From Oscillospiraceae bacterium (GTDB lineage Bacteria; Bacillota; Clostridia; Oscillospirales; Ruminococcaceae): a DNA stretch of 64,000 nt. Position numbers and translations under genes: made by a program. Shown one piece after another: positions 8,036 to 15,483 of the stretch. Under the pieces are notes generated by a model. That model was not told where the DNA came from and made no database searches. It saw only the letters and a list, made by a program, of their open reading frames with translations. Position 1 is the stretch's first letter. Each line of letters starts with the position of its first letter. The DNA lies in contig JAFXGY010000048.1 in the NCBI GenBank assembly GCA_017536625.1, forward strand, positions 16,032 to 80,031, written 5' to 3'.

Positions 8036-9139
8036 ATGAAAAAGAAAACAGAATATATCTATACCGTTATTGTTGCGGCGGTGCTCATCTTCGGGCTTTC
8101 CTTCTGGGCGGTGCTTAAACCGGCGGATGATTTTTCCGAAAGCGAAAGAAGACCCCTTGAAAAACTTCCGGAACTTTCCGTTAAAACCCTTCTGAACGGC
8201 GATTTTATGGAAAATTTTGAAGATTATACCAACGACCAGTTCCCAATGCGCGATACCTTCCGAAGCGTAAAGGCGCTGGCGCAGTATTATCTTTTCGGAT
8301 TAAAGGATAACAACGGGCTTTATTATGCCGATGGGCAGATTGCAATGCTGGATTTCCCTTTGGATGAAGAATCCCTTGATTACGCGAAGGAACGCTTTGA
8401 TTATCTTTATGAAACTTATATGAAAAACAAAGTGAACAAGGTGGTTTTTTCCATGGTGCCGGATAAAGGTTTTTACCTCGGCGAAGAAAACGGCTATCCC
8501 GTTATGGATTATGCCGCCATGGAAGAATATTTTGAAGAAAACCTTGATTTCGCGGAATATGTAAGCATTACCGATCTTCTTGATAAAGATGATTATTATG
8601 CGGCAGATACCCATTGGCAGCAGCAAAGCATCACCGCACCGGCGGAAAAAATCCTCGGCGCGCTTGGCGCAAGACCTTTTGATGACCTTTCGGAAGAAAC
8701 CGCCACGGAAAACTTCCACGGGGTTTATTACGGCCAAAGCGCCCTTCCCCTTGCACCGGAAAAAATAACCTATCTTCGCAATGAAGAACTGGATTCCATG
8801 ACCGTGATGAATTATGAAACCGGAAAAACCGGCGGAATTTATGACTTCGGAAAGCTCGAAGGCAAGGATCCTTATGAATTCTATCTTTCCGGTTCCGTTT
8901 CCATTCTGGAAGTTTCGAACCCCAATGCGGAAGGTGACCGCCACCTTATCATCTTCAGAGATTCCTTCGGTTCTTCAATAGCGCCCCTTCTTATGCGCGA
9001 TTACGCGAAGATCACCCTTATCGATACACGCTATATCATTCCCGCAACCATCGGGAATTACGTTGATTTTGAAGGCGCAGACGTCCTCATGATTTACAGC
9101 AGTCTTGTGCTTAACGACAGCTATCTTTTCAAAAAATAA
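8036..9139 (+). CDS. DHHW family protein (AlgJ/AlgX-like, SGNH-type)
   Basis: A 367-residue protein with one N-terminal membrane anchor (residues 7-25) and an extracellular domain. It carries the family's DxHW motif as DTHW (191-194) and a GDSF-like block RDSFGSS (Asp309-Ser310) near the C-terminus, the parts of an SGNH-hydrolase-like catalytic centre. Homologues act with an MBOAT protein to transfer acetyl groups onto exported glycans. The gene follows the MBOAT gene with a 15-base gap and an AAAGGCGGTGGAG ribosome site, and both end at the same terminator, so they form an operon. Confidence 0.88.
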   Translation: MKKKTEYIYTVIVAAVLIFGLSFWAVLKPADDFSESERRPLEKLPELSVKTLLNGDFMENFEDYTNDQFPMRDTFRSVKALAQYYLFGLKDNNGLYYADGQIAMLDFPLDEESLDYAKERFDYLYETYMKNKVNKVVFSMVPDKGFYLGEENGYPVMDYAAMEEYFEENLDFAEYVSITDLLDKDDYYAADTHWQQQSITAPAEKILGALGARPFDDLSEETATENFHGVYYGQSALPLAPEKITYLRNEELDSMTVMNYETGKTGGIYDFGKLEGKDPYEFYLSGSVSILEVSNPNAEGDRHLIIFRDSFGSSIAPLLMRDYAKITLIDTRYIIPATIGNYVDFEGADVLMIYSSLVLNDSYLFKK

Positions 9140-9168
9140 AAAAACGCCCCGCCGGGGCGTTTTTTTGT
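9137..9168. terminator. Bidirectional terminator between the DHHW and cca genes
   Basis: AAAACGCCCC-GC-CGGGGCGTTTTTTT is perfectly symmetrical with A/T runs on both sides, so it can end the rightward operon and the convergent cca transcript. Confidence 0.9.
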
Positions 9169-9185
9169 TTCCGCAAATAAAATTT

Positions 9186-10505
9186 TCATAAGGTTTTCGC
9201 AAATTCCAAAAGTGCTTTCTTTTCGTTTGAAATTTCGCCTTCAATGACTTTTTCCAGAAGGAGATCGAGGATTTTTCCCATTTCGGGACCGGGATTGATT
9301 CCGGCGGAAATAAGATCCCCGCCGCCGAGTGCGAGATTTTTCAGGGAAAAACATTCGTTTTTGGCGACTATTTCTTCTGCGATGCTTCGGTATTCTTCAA
9401 AAAATTCATCGCTGTTTCGATATTCCGGCTTTTTGCCGGAATCATCCGCCTGCATCAGCAAAAGAAGGTCGCAATAAGCATCAAAACCGATTTTTCCGAG
9501 TATGCGCTTGATTGCCTTTGCATTCGGTTCAAAGCGGTCTTCGTGCCGGCGAATAAGCTCCGTGACGTAATTTTTCGTTTCGTTATCATATCTGAGGCGC
9601 GAAAGAATATCCCCGGTAATTTTTGCGCCAAGCTGAGCATGGCCGAAAAAATGTCCGGTGCCGGAATCATCAAGGGTGAAGCAAAGGGGCTTTGCAATAT
9701 CGTGGAAAAGCGCCGCCAGCCGAAGAACAAGCTTTTGCGGAGTGCCTTCGAGCACCGCAAGGCTGTGGCCGAAAGCGTCCTTATCGTGGCGGAAGTGGTG
9801 CTGTTCAAAGCCTTTGAGCACCGAAAGTTCCGGAATGAGCACGAAAATAACGTCACAGAATTCAGAAAGGATTTTTGGGGCGTTTTTTCCGCAAAGGAGC
9901 TTCGAAAATTCCGAAGAAAGGCGTTCGGCGCTTATGTTTTTTAAAAGTTCGCGGTTTCTGTGGATTGAAAGGGCGGTTTCTTCTTCAATTTCAAAGCCAA
10001 GGCAGGAAGCAAAGCGCAAAGCGCGCATAATGCGAAGGGCGTCTTCGCCGAATCTTTTATCTGCTTCGCCCACACAGCGGATTATTCCGTGCTCAAGGTC
10101 GGAAATTCCGCCGAAAATATCAATAATGCCTGTTTTTTCGCTGTAAGCAAGGGCGTTTGCGGTAAAATCCCTCCGGGCAAGGTCCTTTTCAAGGCTTTTG
10201 GTGAATTCCACCTTTGAAGGGTGGCGGTTATCAAGATATTCCGAATCCACCCGGAATGAGGTTATTTCTATGGGATATTCGTTTATGAGCACCGTAATGG
10301 TGCCGTGCTTTATGCCGGTTTCAATCACGTGCTCATTTTTGAAAACTTCCTTCATTTCAAAAGGTTTTGCGGAGGAGGCAACGTCGTAATCCGTCGGAAT
10401 TTTTCCAAGGATGCAGTCCCGGACGCATCCGCCGACAGCATAGGCTTCAAAACCCGAAGCTTCGAGCATGGATATGGCCTTTTTCACTTCATCCGGAAGA
10501 AACAT
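9186..10505 (-). CDS. cca: CCA tRNA nucleotidyltransferase
   Basis: A class II nucleotidyltransferase of 439 residues that adds or repairs the CCA end of tRNAs. Visible: the GGCVRD motif, the catalytic DYD in GKIPTDYDVASSA, RRDFTANALA, the neck segment EDALRIMRALRFAS, and a C-terminal HD domain with LFHDIAKP. The HD domain is typical of Gram-positive Cca proteins and may have phosphohydrolase activity. A GTG at 10514 lies in frame, but it overlaps the AAAGGCGG ribosome site; the ATG at 10505 (MFLPDEVKKA) fits better. It is leftward and converges on the MBOAT-DHHW operon. At least the tRNA in this window has CCA encoded, so the enzyme may mainly repair. Confidence 0.95.
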   Translation of the reverse strand: MFLPDEVKKAISMLEASGFEAYAVGGCVRDCILGKIPTDYDVASSAKPFEMKEVFKNEHVIETGIKHGTITVLINEYPIEITSFRVDSEYLDNRHPSKVEFTKSLEKDLARRDFTANALAYSEKTGIIDIFGGISDLEHGIIRCVGEADKRFGEDALRIMRALRFASCLGFEIEEETALSIHRNRELLKNISAERLSSEFSKLLCGKNAPKILSEFCDVIFVLIPELSVLKGFEQHHFRHDKDAFGHSLAVLEGTPQKLVLRLAALFHDIAKPLCFTLDDSGTGHFFGHAQLGAKITGDILSRLRYDNETKNYVTELIRRHEDRFEPNAKAIKRILGKIGFDAYCDLLLLMQADDSGKKPEYRNSDEFFEEYRSIAEEIVAKNECFSLKNLALGGGDLISAGINPGPEMGKILDLLLEKVIEGEISNEKKALLEFAKTL

Positions 10506-10589
10506 CCCTAGCACCGCCTTTCTTTTATCTTTAATTAAATATTATCACAGCATGAAAACAAGGTCAACAAATTATTGTTTAGAAAAAGA

Positions 10590-10742
10590 ACCTCCCTTGT
10601 CAAAGGGAGGGGGACCATCGCCATTTTGGCGATGGTGGAGGGATTCAATATAAAAAACACATATAATTGAAGAAAGAATCCCCCAGTCTTTTTTAACCGC
10701 AAGCGGTTAAAAAATCCAGCCCCCTTTACACAAGGGAGGCTT
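10590..10742. repeat. Intergenic palindromic repeat between cca and the DUF4317 gene
   Basis: CCTCCCTTGTCAAAGGGAGG, CCATCGCCATTTTGGCGATGG and TTTTTTAACCGCAAGCGGTTAAAAAA blocks with CCCCTTTACACAAGGGAGG at the right end. Apart from these, a TG-A-TAAAAT extended -10 at about 10786-10794 may drive the DUF4317 gene. Confidence 0.7.
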
Positions 10743-10828
10743 AATAGGATAAACAATAATTTTCCTTTCCAAGCCCGAAAAAATATGATAAAATATGTTC
10801 AGCAATCCAAAATTTTTGAGAGGTAGTT

Positions 10829-11959
10829 ATGAACCAGAAAGAACTCAACGAAATCCGCAGAAGACTTGCTCTTGATAAAAACTGCATAAGCAAGGTCTAT
10901 GGCTGCTTTGTAAACCAGCTTAAGGAAATCATCGCCTATATTGAAGAACCGGTTGCGGTTATGCCCCAATCCGAAGGAGAACGCTATATGGCGCTTTTCA
11001 AAAAAGCACTTTCAGGTTCCCTCGGGAAGAACCTTATAGATATCGAATTTTCCACCCGTCAGGTTATGGAAGGCGAAGAACATAAGCTTCTTATGGATAT
11101 CCGCGGGGATATTGATAATTCCGAACTCCGCGAAAAACTTTATCAAAAGATAATTCCCGCGGTGAACCTTGACTGCAATTATATCATTCTTCTAGGGGCG
11201 GATCATTATGACGTGCCATTCAAAGGCACCGATGAACTTTCGATGGAGGACGCTTCCGAAACGGTTTTTAATTATTTTGTCTGTTCCGTCTGCCCGGTGA
11301 ACGAAAGCAAAACCGAGCTTGGCTATGTCATCGACCAAAGCGCGTTCCATAACTGCACCTTCCCCCAAACAGTTGCGGCGCCGGAAATGGGATTCATGTT
11401 CCCCTGCTTTGATGACAGGGCTACGAATATTTATAACGCCCTTTTCTATACCAAAGATACGGAAATGATGCAGCAGGAATTCATTGATTCCGTGTTCAAA
11501 ACAGAAGTTCCCATGTCCGCCGGTGAACAGAAAGCGACTTTTGAGGAAGTGCTTACCGAAACCCTTGAGGAAGACTGTTCCTTCGATATAATCCAGGCGG
11601 TGCATGAACAGATTTGCGAACGAATTGCGGAACATAAGGAGAGCAAAAACCCCCAGCCACTCGATTTAAGCAGCCGCGAAGTTGGCGATATCCTCGAATC
11701 CAGCGGCGTCGCCAAGGAAAAGGTTGAAACCTTTAAGGAAAAAGTGAAAAAACAGTTCGGCGAAGATAAACCCCTTAAGCCGCAAAACATCATCGAAAGC
11801 AAAAAATTCGAAGTGGTGACTCCCCAGATAAAAATTTCCGTTGCGCCGGAATTTTCCTATCTTGTGGAAACGAAGGTCATAAACGGAAGAAAATATATCA
11901 TGATCCCGGCGGACGAAAGCGTTGAGGTGAACGGCGTTTCCGTCAGAATAGGAGAATAA
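10829..11959 (+). CDS. DUF4317 domain-containing protein
   Basis: A 376-residue soluble protein starting MNQKELNEIRRRLALDKNCISK, the recognisable opening of the DUF4317 family that is widespread in Clostridia and has no assigned function. The sequence is acidic, with no signal peptide or membrane helices and no catalytic motif I can name; the middle holds PQTVAAPEMGFMFPCFDDRATN, a conserved stretch in the family. The start is supported by GAGAGGTAGTT. The next gene begins one base after the stop, with its ribosome site inside this gene, so the two are translationally coupled. Confidence 0.85.
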   Translation: MNQKELNEIRRRLALDKNCISKVYGCFVNQLKEIIAYIEEPVAVMPQSEGERYMALFKKALSGSLGKNLIDIEFSTRQVMEGEEHKLLMDIRGDIDNSELREKLYQKIIPAVNLDCNYIILLGADHYDVPFKGTDELSMEDASETVFNYFVCSVCPVNESKTELGYVIDQSAFHNCTFPQTVAAPEMGFMFPCFDDRATNIYNALFYTKDTEMMQQEFIDSVFKTEVPMSAGEQKATFEEVLTETLEEDCSFDIIQAVHEQICERIAEHKESKNPQPLDLSSREVGDILESSGVAKEKVETFKEKVKKQFGEDKPLKPQNIIESKKFEVVTPQIKISVAPEFSYLVETKVINGRKYIMIPADESVEVNGVSVRIGE

Positions 11960-11960
11960 A

Positions 11961-12611
11961 ATGAAAAACATAAGATACGAAGATTTTTCTTCTCCGGAAG
12001 AAATCATAGAGTTTTTTGACGGCGTTTTCTGCACCGAAGAATACGGCGGAGGATTCATAAAATCCGGAACCTTTGCGGGCAAAAAGGGACTGTCGGAGAC
12101 GTTTCTGGATTTTTTCAGAAGCGGCGATTTCAAAATAACGGAATATGATTATGCTTTTAATCACAATATAGACAGATTTACGGAAAACAGCATTTGGTGG
12201 GAATATCTTGAAGAAAATTTTTCGGAAGCCGGAAAGAAAATCTGGCTTTTAAGAAAAAACGCAGCTTTTATTTTTGAAAGTTCCGAAATGAGCCCTTATA
12301 TTTTAGGCCTTAAAGTTGAAAACAAAAAAAGAATCATCAGCGAAATCGCCGGCAAAATCGCGGTGCTCGGCAGCACGGATTTTACGGAGCTTATGGAAAT
12401 CCGGGAAAACCATGACGGAATTATAAACGAAATTTTCTTTTTCCCGTTCATCGAAGAGGATGAATATTCCGAAGAACCGAAAGTCCCGGATATGCAGAAA
12501 TTTTATTCCATAACCTTTAATTCGGAAAGAATTAAAAAATACAGAGAAGATGAAATAAAAAAAGCTTCCGACATTATGGAAAAACTTATGAATACGTTAA
12601 ATTTGAAATAA
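11961..12611 (+). CDS. Hypothetical protein coupled to the DUF4317 gene
   Basis: A 216-residue protein that I do not recognise. It is rich in Phe, Glu, Ile and Lys, with no signal peptide or membrane segment. Notable stretches are DFSSPEEIIEFFDGVFCTEEYGG near the start and EIRENHDGIINEIFFFPFIEEDEY in the second half. It starts one base after the DUF4317 stop (AGGAGAATAAAATG), so both proteins are made from one mRNA and may work together. Its last 15 bases overlap the end of the convergent small gene at 12597-12785. Confidence 0.65.
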   Translation: MKNIRYEDFSSPEEIIEFFDGVFCTEEYGGGFIKSGTFAGKKGLSETFLDFFRSGDFKITEYDYAFNHNIDRFTENSIWWEYLEENFSEAGKKIWLLRKNAAFIFESSEMSPYILGLKVENKKRIISEIAGKIAVLGSTDFTELMEIRENHDGIINEIFFFPFIEEDEYSEEPKVPDMQKFYSITFNSERIKKYREDEIKKASDIMEKLMNTLNLK

Positions 12612-12785
12612 AAAAGGCACAGAATCGAAATCGCTTCGTTTCTGTGCCTTTTTTCTGTTATATGCCTTCGGGTTTTCGCTTTTTCTGGTAACGGGGGAAA
12701 TGCCGTTCCAGCCGCGGCGCTTCATCGCGTTAAGCTTTTTCTGTTCCTTTTTCGAAAGTTTTTCGAAGGGTATGAATTTTTCCAT
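12597..12785 (-). CDS. Small basic conserved protein (62 aa)
   Basis: The reading frame starts with ATG after a clear AAAGGAGATTTTT ribosome site and encodes MEKFIPFEKLSKKEQKKLNAMKR, then RRGWNGISPVTRKSENPKAY and a Lys/Arg tail. The pattern KLSKKEQKKxNxxKRxxW...NPVTRKxxNxKxYNRKK resembles a short conserved hypothetical protein of Clostridia; I know of no assigned role. Highly basic and without a signal, it could bind nucleic acid. Its last 38 bases or so overlap the terminator hairpin and the 3' end of the opposite gene. Confidence 0.65.
   Translation of the reverse strand: MEKFIPFEKLSKKEQKKLNAMKRRGWNGISPVTRKSENPKAYNRKKAQKRSDFDSVPFLFQI
12612..12652 (+). terminator. Terminator after the DUF4317 operon
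   Basis: GGCACAGAA...TTCTGTGCC stem with TTTTTT, starting right after the stop of the hypothetical gene. The hairpin also lies inside the 3' coding part of the convergent small gene. Confidence 0.85.
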
Positions 12786-12860
12786 AAAAATCTCCTTTCG
12801 GCTGTTTGAATCAAACCGCAGAGCCGAGGATTGCTCCCTGCCCTGTGCCGGATAAACAAA

Positions 12861-12889
12861 AAAGGTCACTGATAAAATCAGTGACCTTT
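12861..12889 (-). terminator. Terminator of the tRNA-Leu gene
   Basis: AAAGGTCACTGAT-AAA-ATCAGTGACCTTT is a perfect inverted repeat immediately 3' of the tRNA; on the minus strand it ends in TTTTTTG. Confidence 0.85.
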
Positions 12890-12973
12890 TGGTGCGGTAA
12901 ATGGGACTTGAACCCATACGTCAAAGACACACGCCCCTCAAACGTGCCTGTCTGCCTATTCCAGCACTACCGC
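12890..12973 (-). tRNA. tRNA-Leu (anticodon GAG), CCA encoded
   Basis: Read on the minus strand: acceptor GCGGTAG pairs with TTACCGC, discriminator A, and CCA is encoded. The D-loop is GAATAGGCAGA. The anticodon stem CACGT/GCGTG holds loop TTGAGGG, giving anticodon GAG (Leu, CTY codons). There is a long variable arm (TGTC/GACG), as class II tRNA-Leu requires, and the T-arm is ATGGG-TTCAAGT-CCCAT. Total length is 84 bases. Confidence 0.93.
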
Positions 12974-13101
12974 ATTTCTCAAATGCAAGAGTTATTATAT
13001 CAGCTTGGGAAGGAAATGTCAAGAACTTTTTTTGATTTTTTTTGATTATTTATATTTTCTCTGCCAAAACTCATATAAAACCGAAAAAGGGAGGTTTTTT
13101 T

Positions 13102-14694
13102 ACGAAAAAAAGACTTGCGGCGTTCCTCTTTGTTTTCTGTGCGCTTCTTGGCGGGGTAATTCTTCGGGTGGCATATATTTCCGTTTCCGGCGGCGAAGTT
13201 TCCGCGGCGGTGATTCAAAGCAGAAAAAAGCTTGAACTTGCAAAAAGCCGCGCAGGAATCTTTGACCGGAACCTTGAACCCCTTGTGAACAGGGATTATG
13301 AAAGGCGGCTTCTGATATTTCCGGATCTTCTCGAAATTCCCGCAATACTCGATTTTACCGACAGAGAAGAACTTGCAGAGGCTTTTCAGCGGTTTGAACC
13401 GACCGTTATGGATACCGGAGGAAAAATAATCGAAGGGGAAGGAATATTTAATTTTTCCTATCCGAAGCGGTATTCCGAAAAAACCTCTGCGCCCCATATA
13501 ATCGGATATATGAACGGCGGAAAGGGCGTTTTCGGAATTGAAAAAAGCTATAACTCCTTTCTGGAGGAAAATTCCTCCTCTGTTTCAGTGGTCTATCATA
13601 CCGACGGCACCGGAAGGCTTCTTCCCGGGGAGGAAATAATCCTTGAGGAAGAAAAAACCGCGGAAAATTGCGGGGTGGTGCTCACCATTGACGCAAATAT
13701 TCAGAAAGCGGCGGAAAAAGCCCTTGAAAAAGGGGTGCAAAAAGGTGCCGCTGTGGTTATGGATATCGAAAATGGCGAAATAATTGCCGCCGCTTCCGTT
13801 CCGGAATTTGATCCGGGAAATGTTGCGGATTATCTTTCCTCGAAGGATTCCCCATTCATAAACAGGGCGTTCACGGCTTATTCCGTAGGTTCCACATGGA
13901 AGCTGGTCGTTGCGGCGGCGGCGCTGGAATGCGGAATTCCTCCTTCCAGGAATTTTGAATGCACCGGGAGCGTAACAGTTGACGGCAGGATATATAAATG
14001 CCATTGGGAACAGGGCCACGGAAAAATCGATATGAAAAGGGCGCTCGAAATTTCTTGCAACCCATATTTCATCAGCCTTGCGGAAGAAATCGGCGGGGAG
14101 AGAATTCTTGAAATGGCAAAAAACCTCGGCTTCGGGGTGCCTTCATATTTTGGAGAAGGCTTTTCTTCCGCCCCGGGGAAGCTTCCTTCGGAAGAATCCC
14201 TTTCCGCAAAAACAGTCCTCGCAAGCTTCGCCTTCGGCCAGGGAAGCCTTATGGCAACTCCCCTTCAGCTTGCGGCGCTTTCTTCCGCAATTGCAAACGG
14301 CGGAAAAGCCGTTACGCCGAAGCTGGTGCTCGGAACTTATGACAGAAGCGGAAATTATGAGGAAGAACCGGAATATCCGCCGAACCCGGTCATGAGCGAA
14401 AAAACCGCGAAGATTCTTCGGGAAATGATGATAAGCGTAGTTGAAAACGGAAGCGGCGGAAACGCAAAGCCAAAAGGTTCTTCCGCCGGCGGAAAAACCG
14501 CCTCCGCCCAGACCGGGCAGTTCGATTCCGGCGGGAATGAAATTATCCATGCGTGGTTTCTTGGGTTCTTCCCGGCGGAAAACCCAAAATATGCCGTTGC
14601 GGTGCTTGGGGAAGGAATGAATTCCGGCGGGGATTTCGCCGCGCCGGTTTTCGGGGAAATATGTGAAGAAATTCATTTGTTAAAATATGATTAA
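13102..14694 (+). CDS. Class B penicillin-binding protein (transpeptidase), apparent ACG start
   Basis: A peptidoglycan D,D-transpeptidase of about 530 residues: N-terminal membrane anchor (KKRLAAFLFVFCALLGGVIL), a PBP dimerisation domain with RAGIFDRNLEPL, and a transpeptidase domain. Active Ser264 is in STWK, followed by SCN (318-320) and KTA (465-467) in GGKTASAQTG, where KTG is usual. At 530 residues it is shorter than FtsI/SpoVD proteins and has no PASTA domain. The start is odd: GGGAGG (13089-13094) lies 7 bases before an ACG at 13102, exactly where an ATG is expected; the only upstream in-frame candidate is a TTG at 13042 without a ribosome site. No ftsL or mraY neighbours are seen. 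Confidence 0.9.
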   Translation, partial: TKKRLAAFLFVFCALLGGVILRVAYISVSGGEVSAAVIQSRKKLELAKSRAGIFDRNLEPLVNRDYERRLLIFPDLLEIPAILDFTDREELAEAFQRFEPTVMDTGGKIIEGEGIFNFSYPKRYSEKTSAPHIIGYMNGGKGVFGIEKSYNSFLEENSSSVSVVYHTDGTGRLLPGEEIILEEEKTAENCGVVLTIDANIQKAAEKALEKGVQKGAAVVMDIENGEIIAAASVPEFDPGNVADYLSSKDSPFINRAFTAYSVGSTWKLVVAAAALECGIPPSRNFECTGSVTVDGRIYKCHWEQGHGKIDMKRALEISCNPYFISLAEEIGGERILEMAKNLGFGVPSYFGEGFSSAPGKLPSEESLSAKTVLASFAFGQGSLMATPLQLAALSSAIANGGKAVTPKLVLGTYDRSGNYEEEPEYPPNPVMSEKTAKILREMMISVVENGSGGNAKPKGSSAGGKTASAQTGQFDSGGNEIIHAWFLGFFPAENPKYAVAVLGEGMNSGGDFAAPVFGEICEEIHLLKYD

Positions 14695-14709
14695 TTCTTA
14701 TATTGGCTC

Positions 14710-14738
14710 TTGCCGAAAAGGAAAATATATGTTATTAT
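14710..14738 (+). promoter_or_regulatory. Promoter for the Cys-rich small protein
   Basis: TTGCCG (14710-14715) and TATTAT (14733-14738) have a 17-base spacer and lie about 40 bases before the first start at 14776. Confidence 0.45.
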
Positions 14739-14775
14739 TTAATATACGATATGATTTTGAAAGAAGGCGCCTTCG

Positions 14776-15126
14776 ATGAACATTAAAGAAGCCGTTGAGG
14801 TTATGCGTAATATCGTAAGCGCTTATGATAAATTTGAAGCTGAAAAGCTCAAGATAAAAAGAAGAACAGAAAAAATCCTGAAAGGTGGTCATTCTATGAA
14901 GTTCGGTACTATTATCGGTATTGTAGTCGGTGCTCTTGCACTCATCGCCGCCGGCGCAGCCGCAGCATATTTCCTTGTTAAGAAAAACAAATGCTGCTGC
15001 GAAGATTGCTGCTGCGATTGCTGCGAAGACGATATTTTTGATGAATTCCCGGAAGAGGAATGCTGCTGCGGCTGCTTCGAAGATGCACCTGCAGAAGAAG
15101 TTCCCGCAGAGGAAACTGCCGAATAA
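14776..15126 (+). CDS. Small membrane protein with Cys-rich acidic tail (start at 14776 or 14896)
   Basis: Two starts are possible in one frame. ATG 14776 (site AAGAAGGCG) gives 116 residues with an amphipathic N-terminal helix; ATG 14896 has a better AAAGGTGG site 7 bases upstream and gives 76 residues. The shorter form is one membrane helix (MKFGTIIGIVVGALALIAAG..) followed by KKNKCCCEDCCCDCCEDD and EECCCGCF: 12 cysteines among many Asp/Glu, then a repetitive PAEEVPAEE tail. This looks like a metal-binding or redox-active tail on a membrane anchor, but no family is recognised. It stands just before the SRP RNA and dnaX. Confidence 0.7.
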   Translation: MNIKEAVEVMRNIVSAYDKFEAEKLKIKRRTEKILKGGHSMKFGTIIGIVVGALALIAAGAAAAYFLVKKNKCCCEDCCCDCCEDDIFDEFPEEECCCGCFEDAPAEEVPAEETAE

Positions 15127-15170
15127 TTCCGGCAGAAAAACGATGAGAAAGCGGATATGCGCTTTATCAT

Positions 15171-15276
15171 GCGGTATATGGGTCCTGTGCGACAAAAAAC
15201 CGTGAACCATGTCAGGCGGGGAACCGAGCAGCATTAAGCGGTCTTTTTGGGTGCCGCAGAAAAATCTGTATTCCGC
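15171..15276 (+). ncRNA. ffs: Bacterial small signal recognition particle RNA
   Basis: The conserved tip of SRP helix 8 is present: GTGAACCATGTCAGG followed by CGGGGAACCGAGCAGC and ATTAAG. It is flanked by arms that pair (AAAAAACCG with CGGTCTTTTT; CTGTGC with GCCGCAG) and an outer GCGGTATA/TATTCCGC pairing that sets the approximate ends. The RNA binds Ffh and targets membrane proteins. Its place upstream of dnaX-ybaB-recR matches the scr-dnaX order in Bacillus subtilis. Confidence 0.85.
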
Positions 15277-15305
15277 ATGACAAAGTGCATATCCTTTTTT
15301 ATATT

Positions 15306-15465
15306 ACGCCCCTCGTTAGAGGGGAGAGGGCCACATCGCGTAAGCGGTGGCGAGGGGATTCCACAAAAAACGATTTGTTATATCTGGTGTGGTTGGGTGA
15401 TTTTAAAAGAATCCCCCAGTCATTTGCTTCGCAAATGCCAGCCCCCTTTGACAAGGGGGCCAAGT
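15306..15465. repeat. Intergenic palindromic repeat between SRP RNA and dnaX
   Basis: GCCCCTCGTTAGAGGGGAG with GCGGTGGCGAGGGGATTCC on the left and CATTTGCTTCGCAAATG and CCCCCTTTGACAAGGGGG on the right. It is the same two-sided layout as at 316-440, and lies between the SRP RNA and the dnaX ribosome site. Confidence 0.75.
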
Positions 15466-15483
15466 GATGGAAGGAGGAAATTT

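Noticed and set aside
15247-15483. Long N-terminal extension of DnaX
   Set aside because: It reads through SRP RNA and the palindromic repeat; the ATG at 15484 with AAGGAGG gives the canonical N-terminus.
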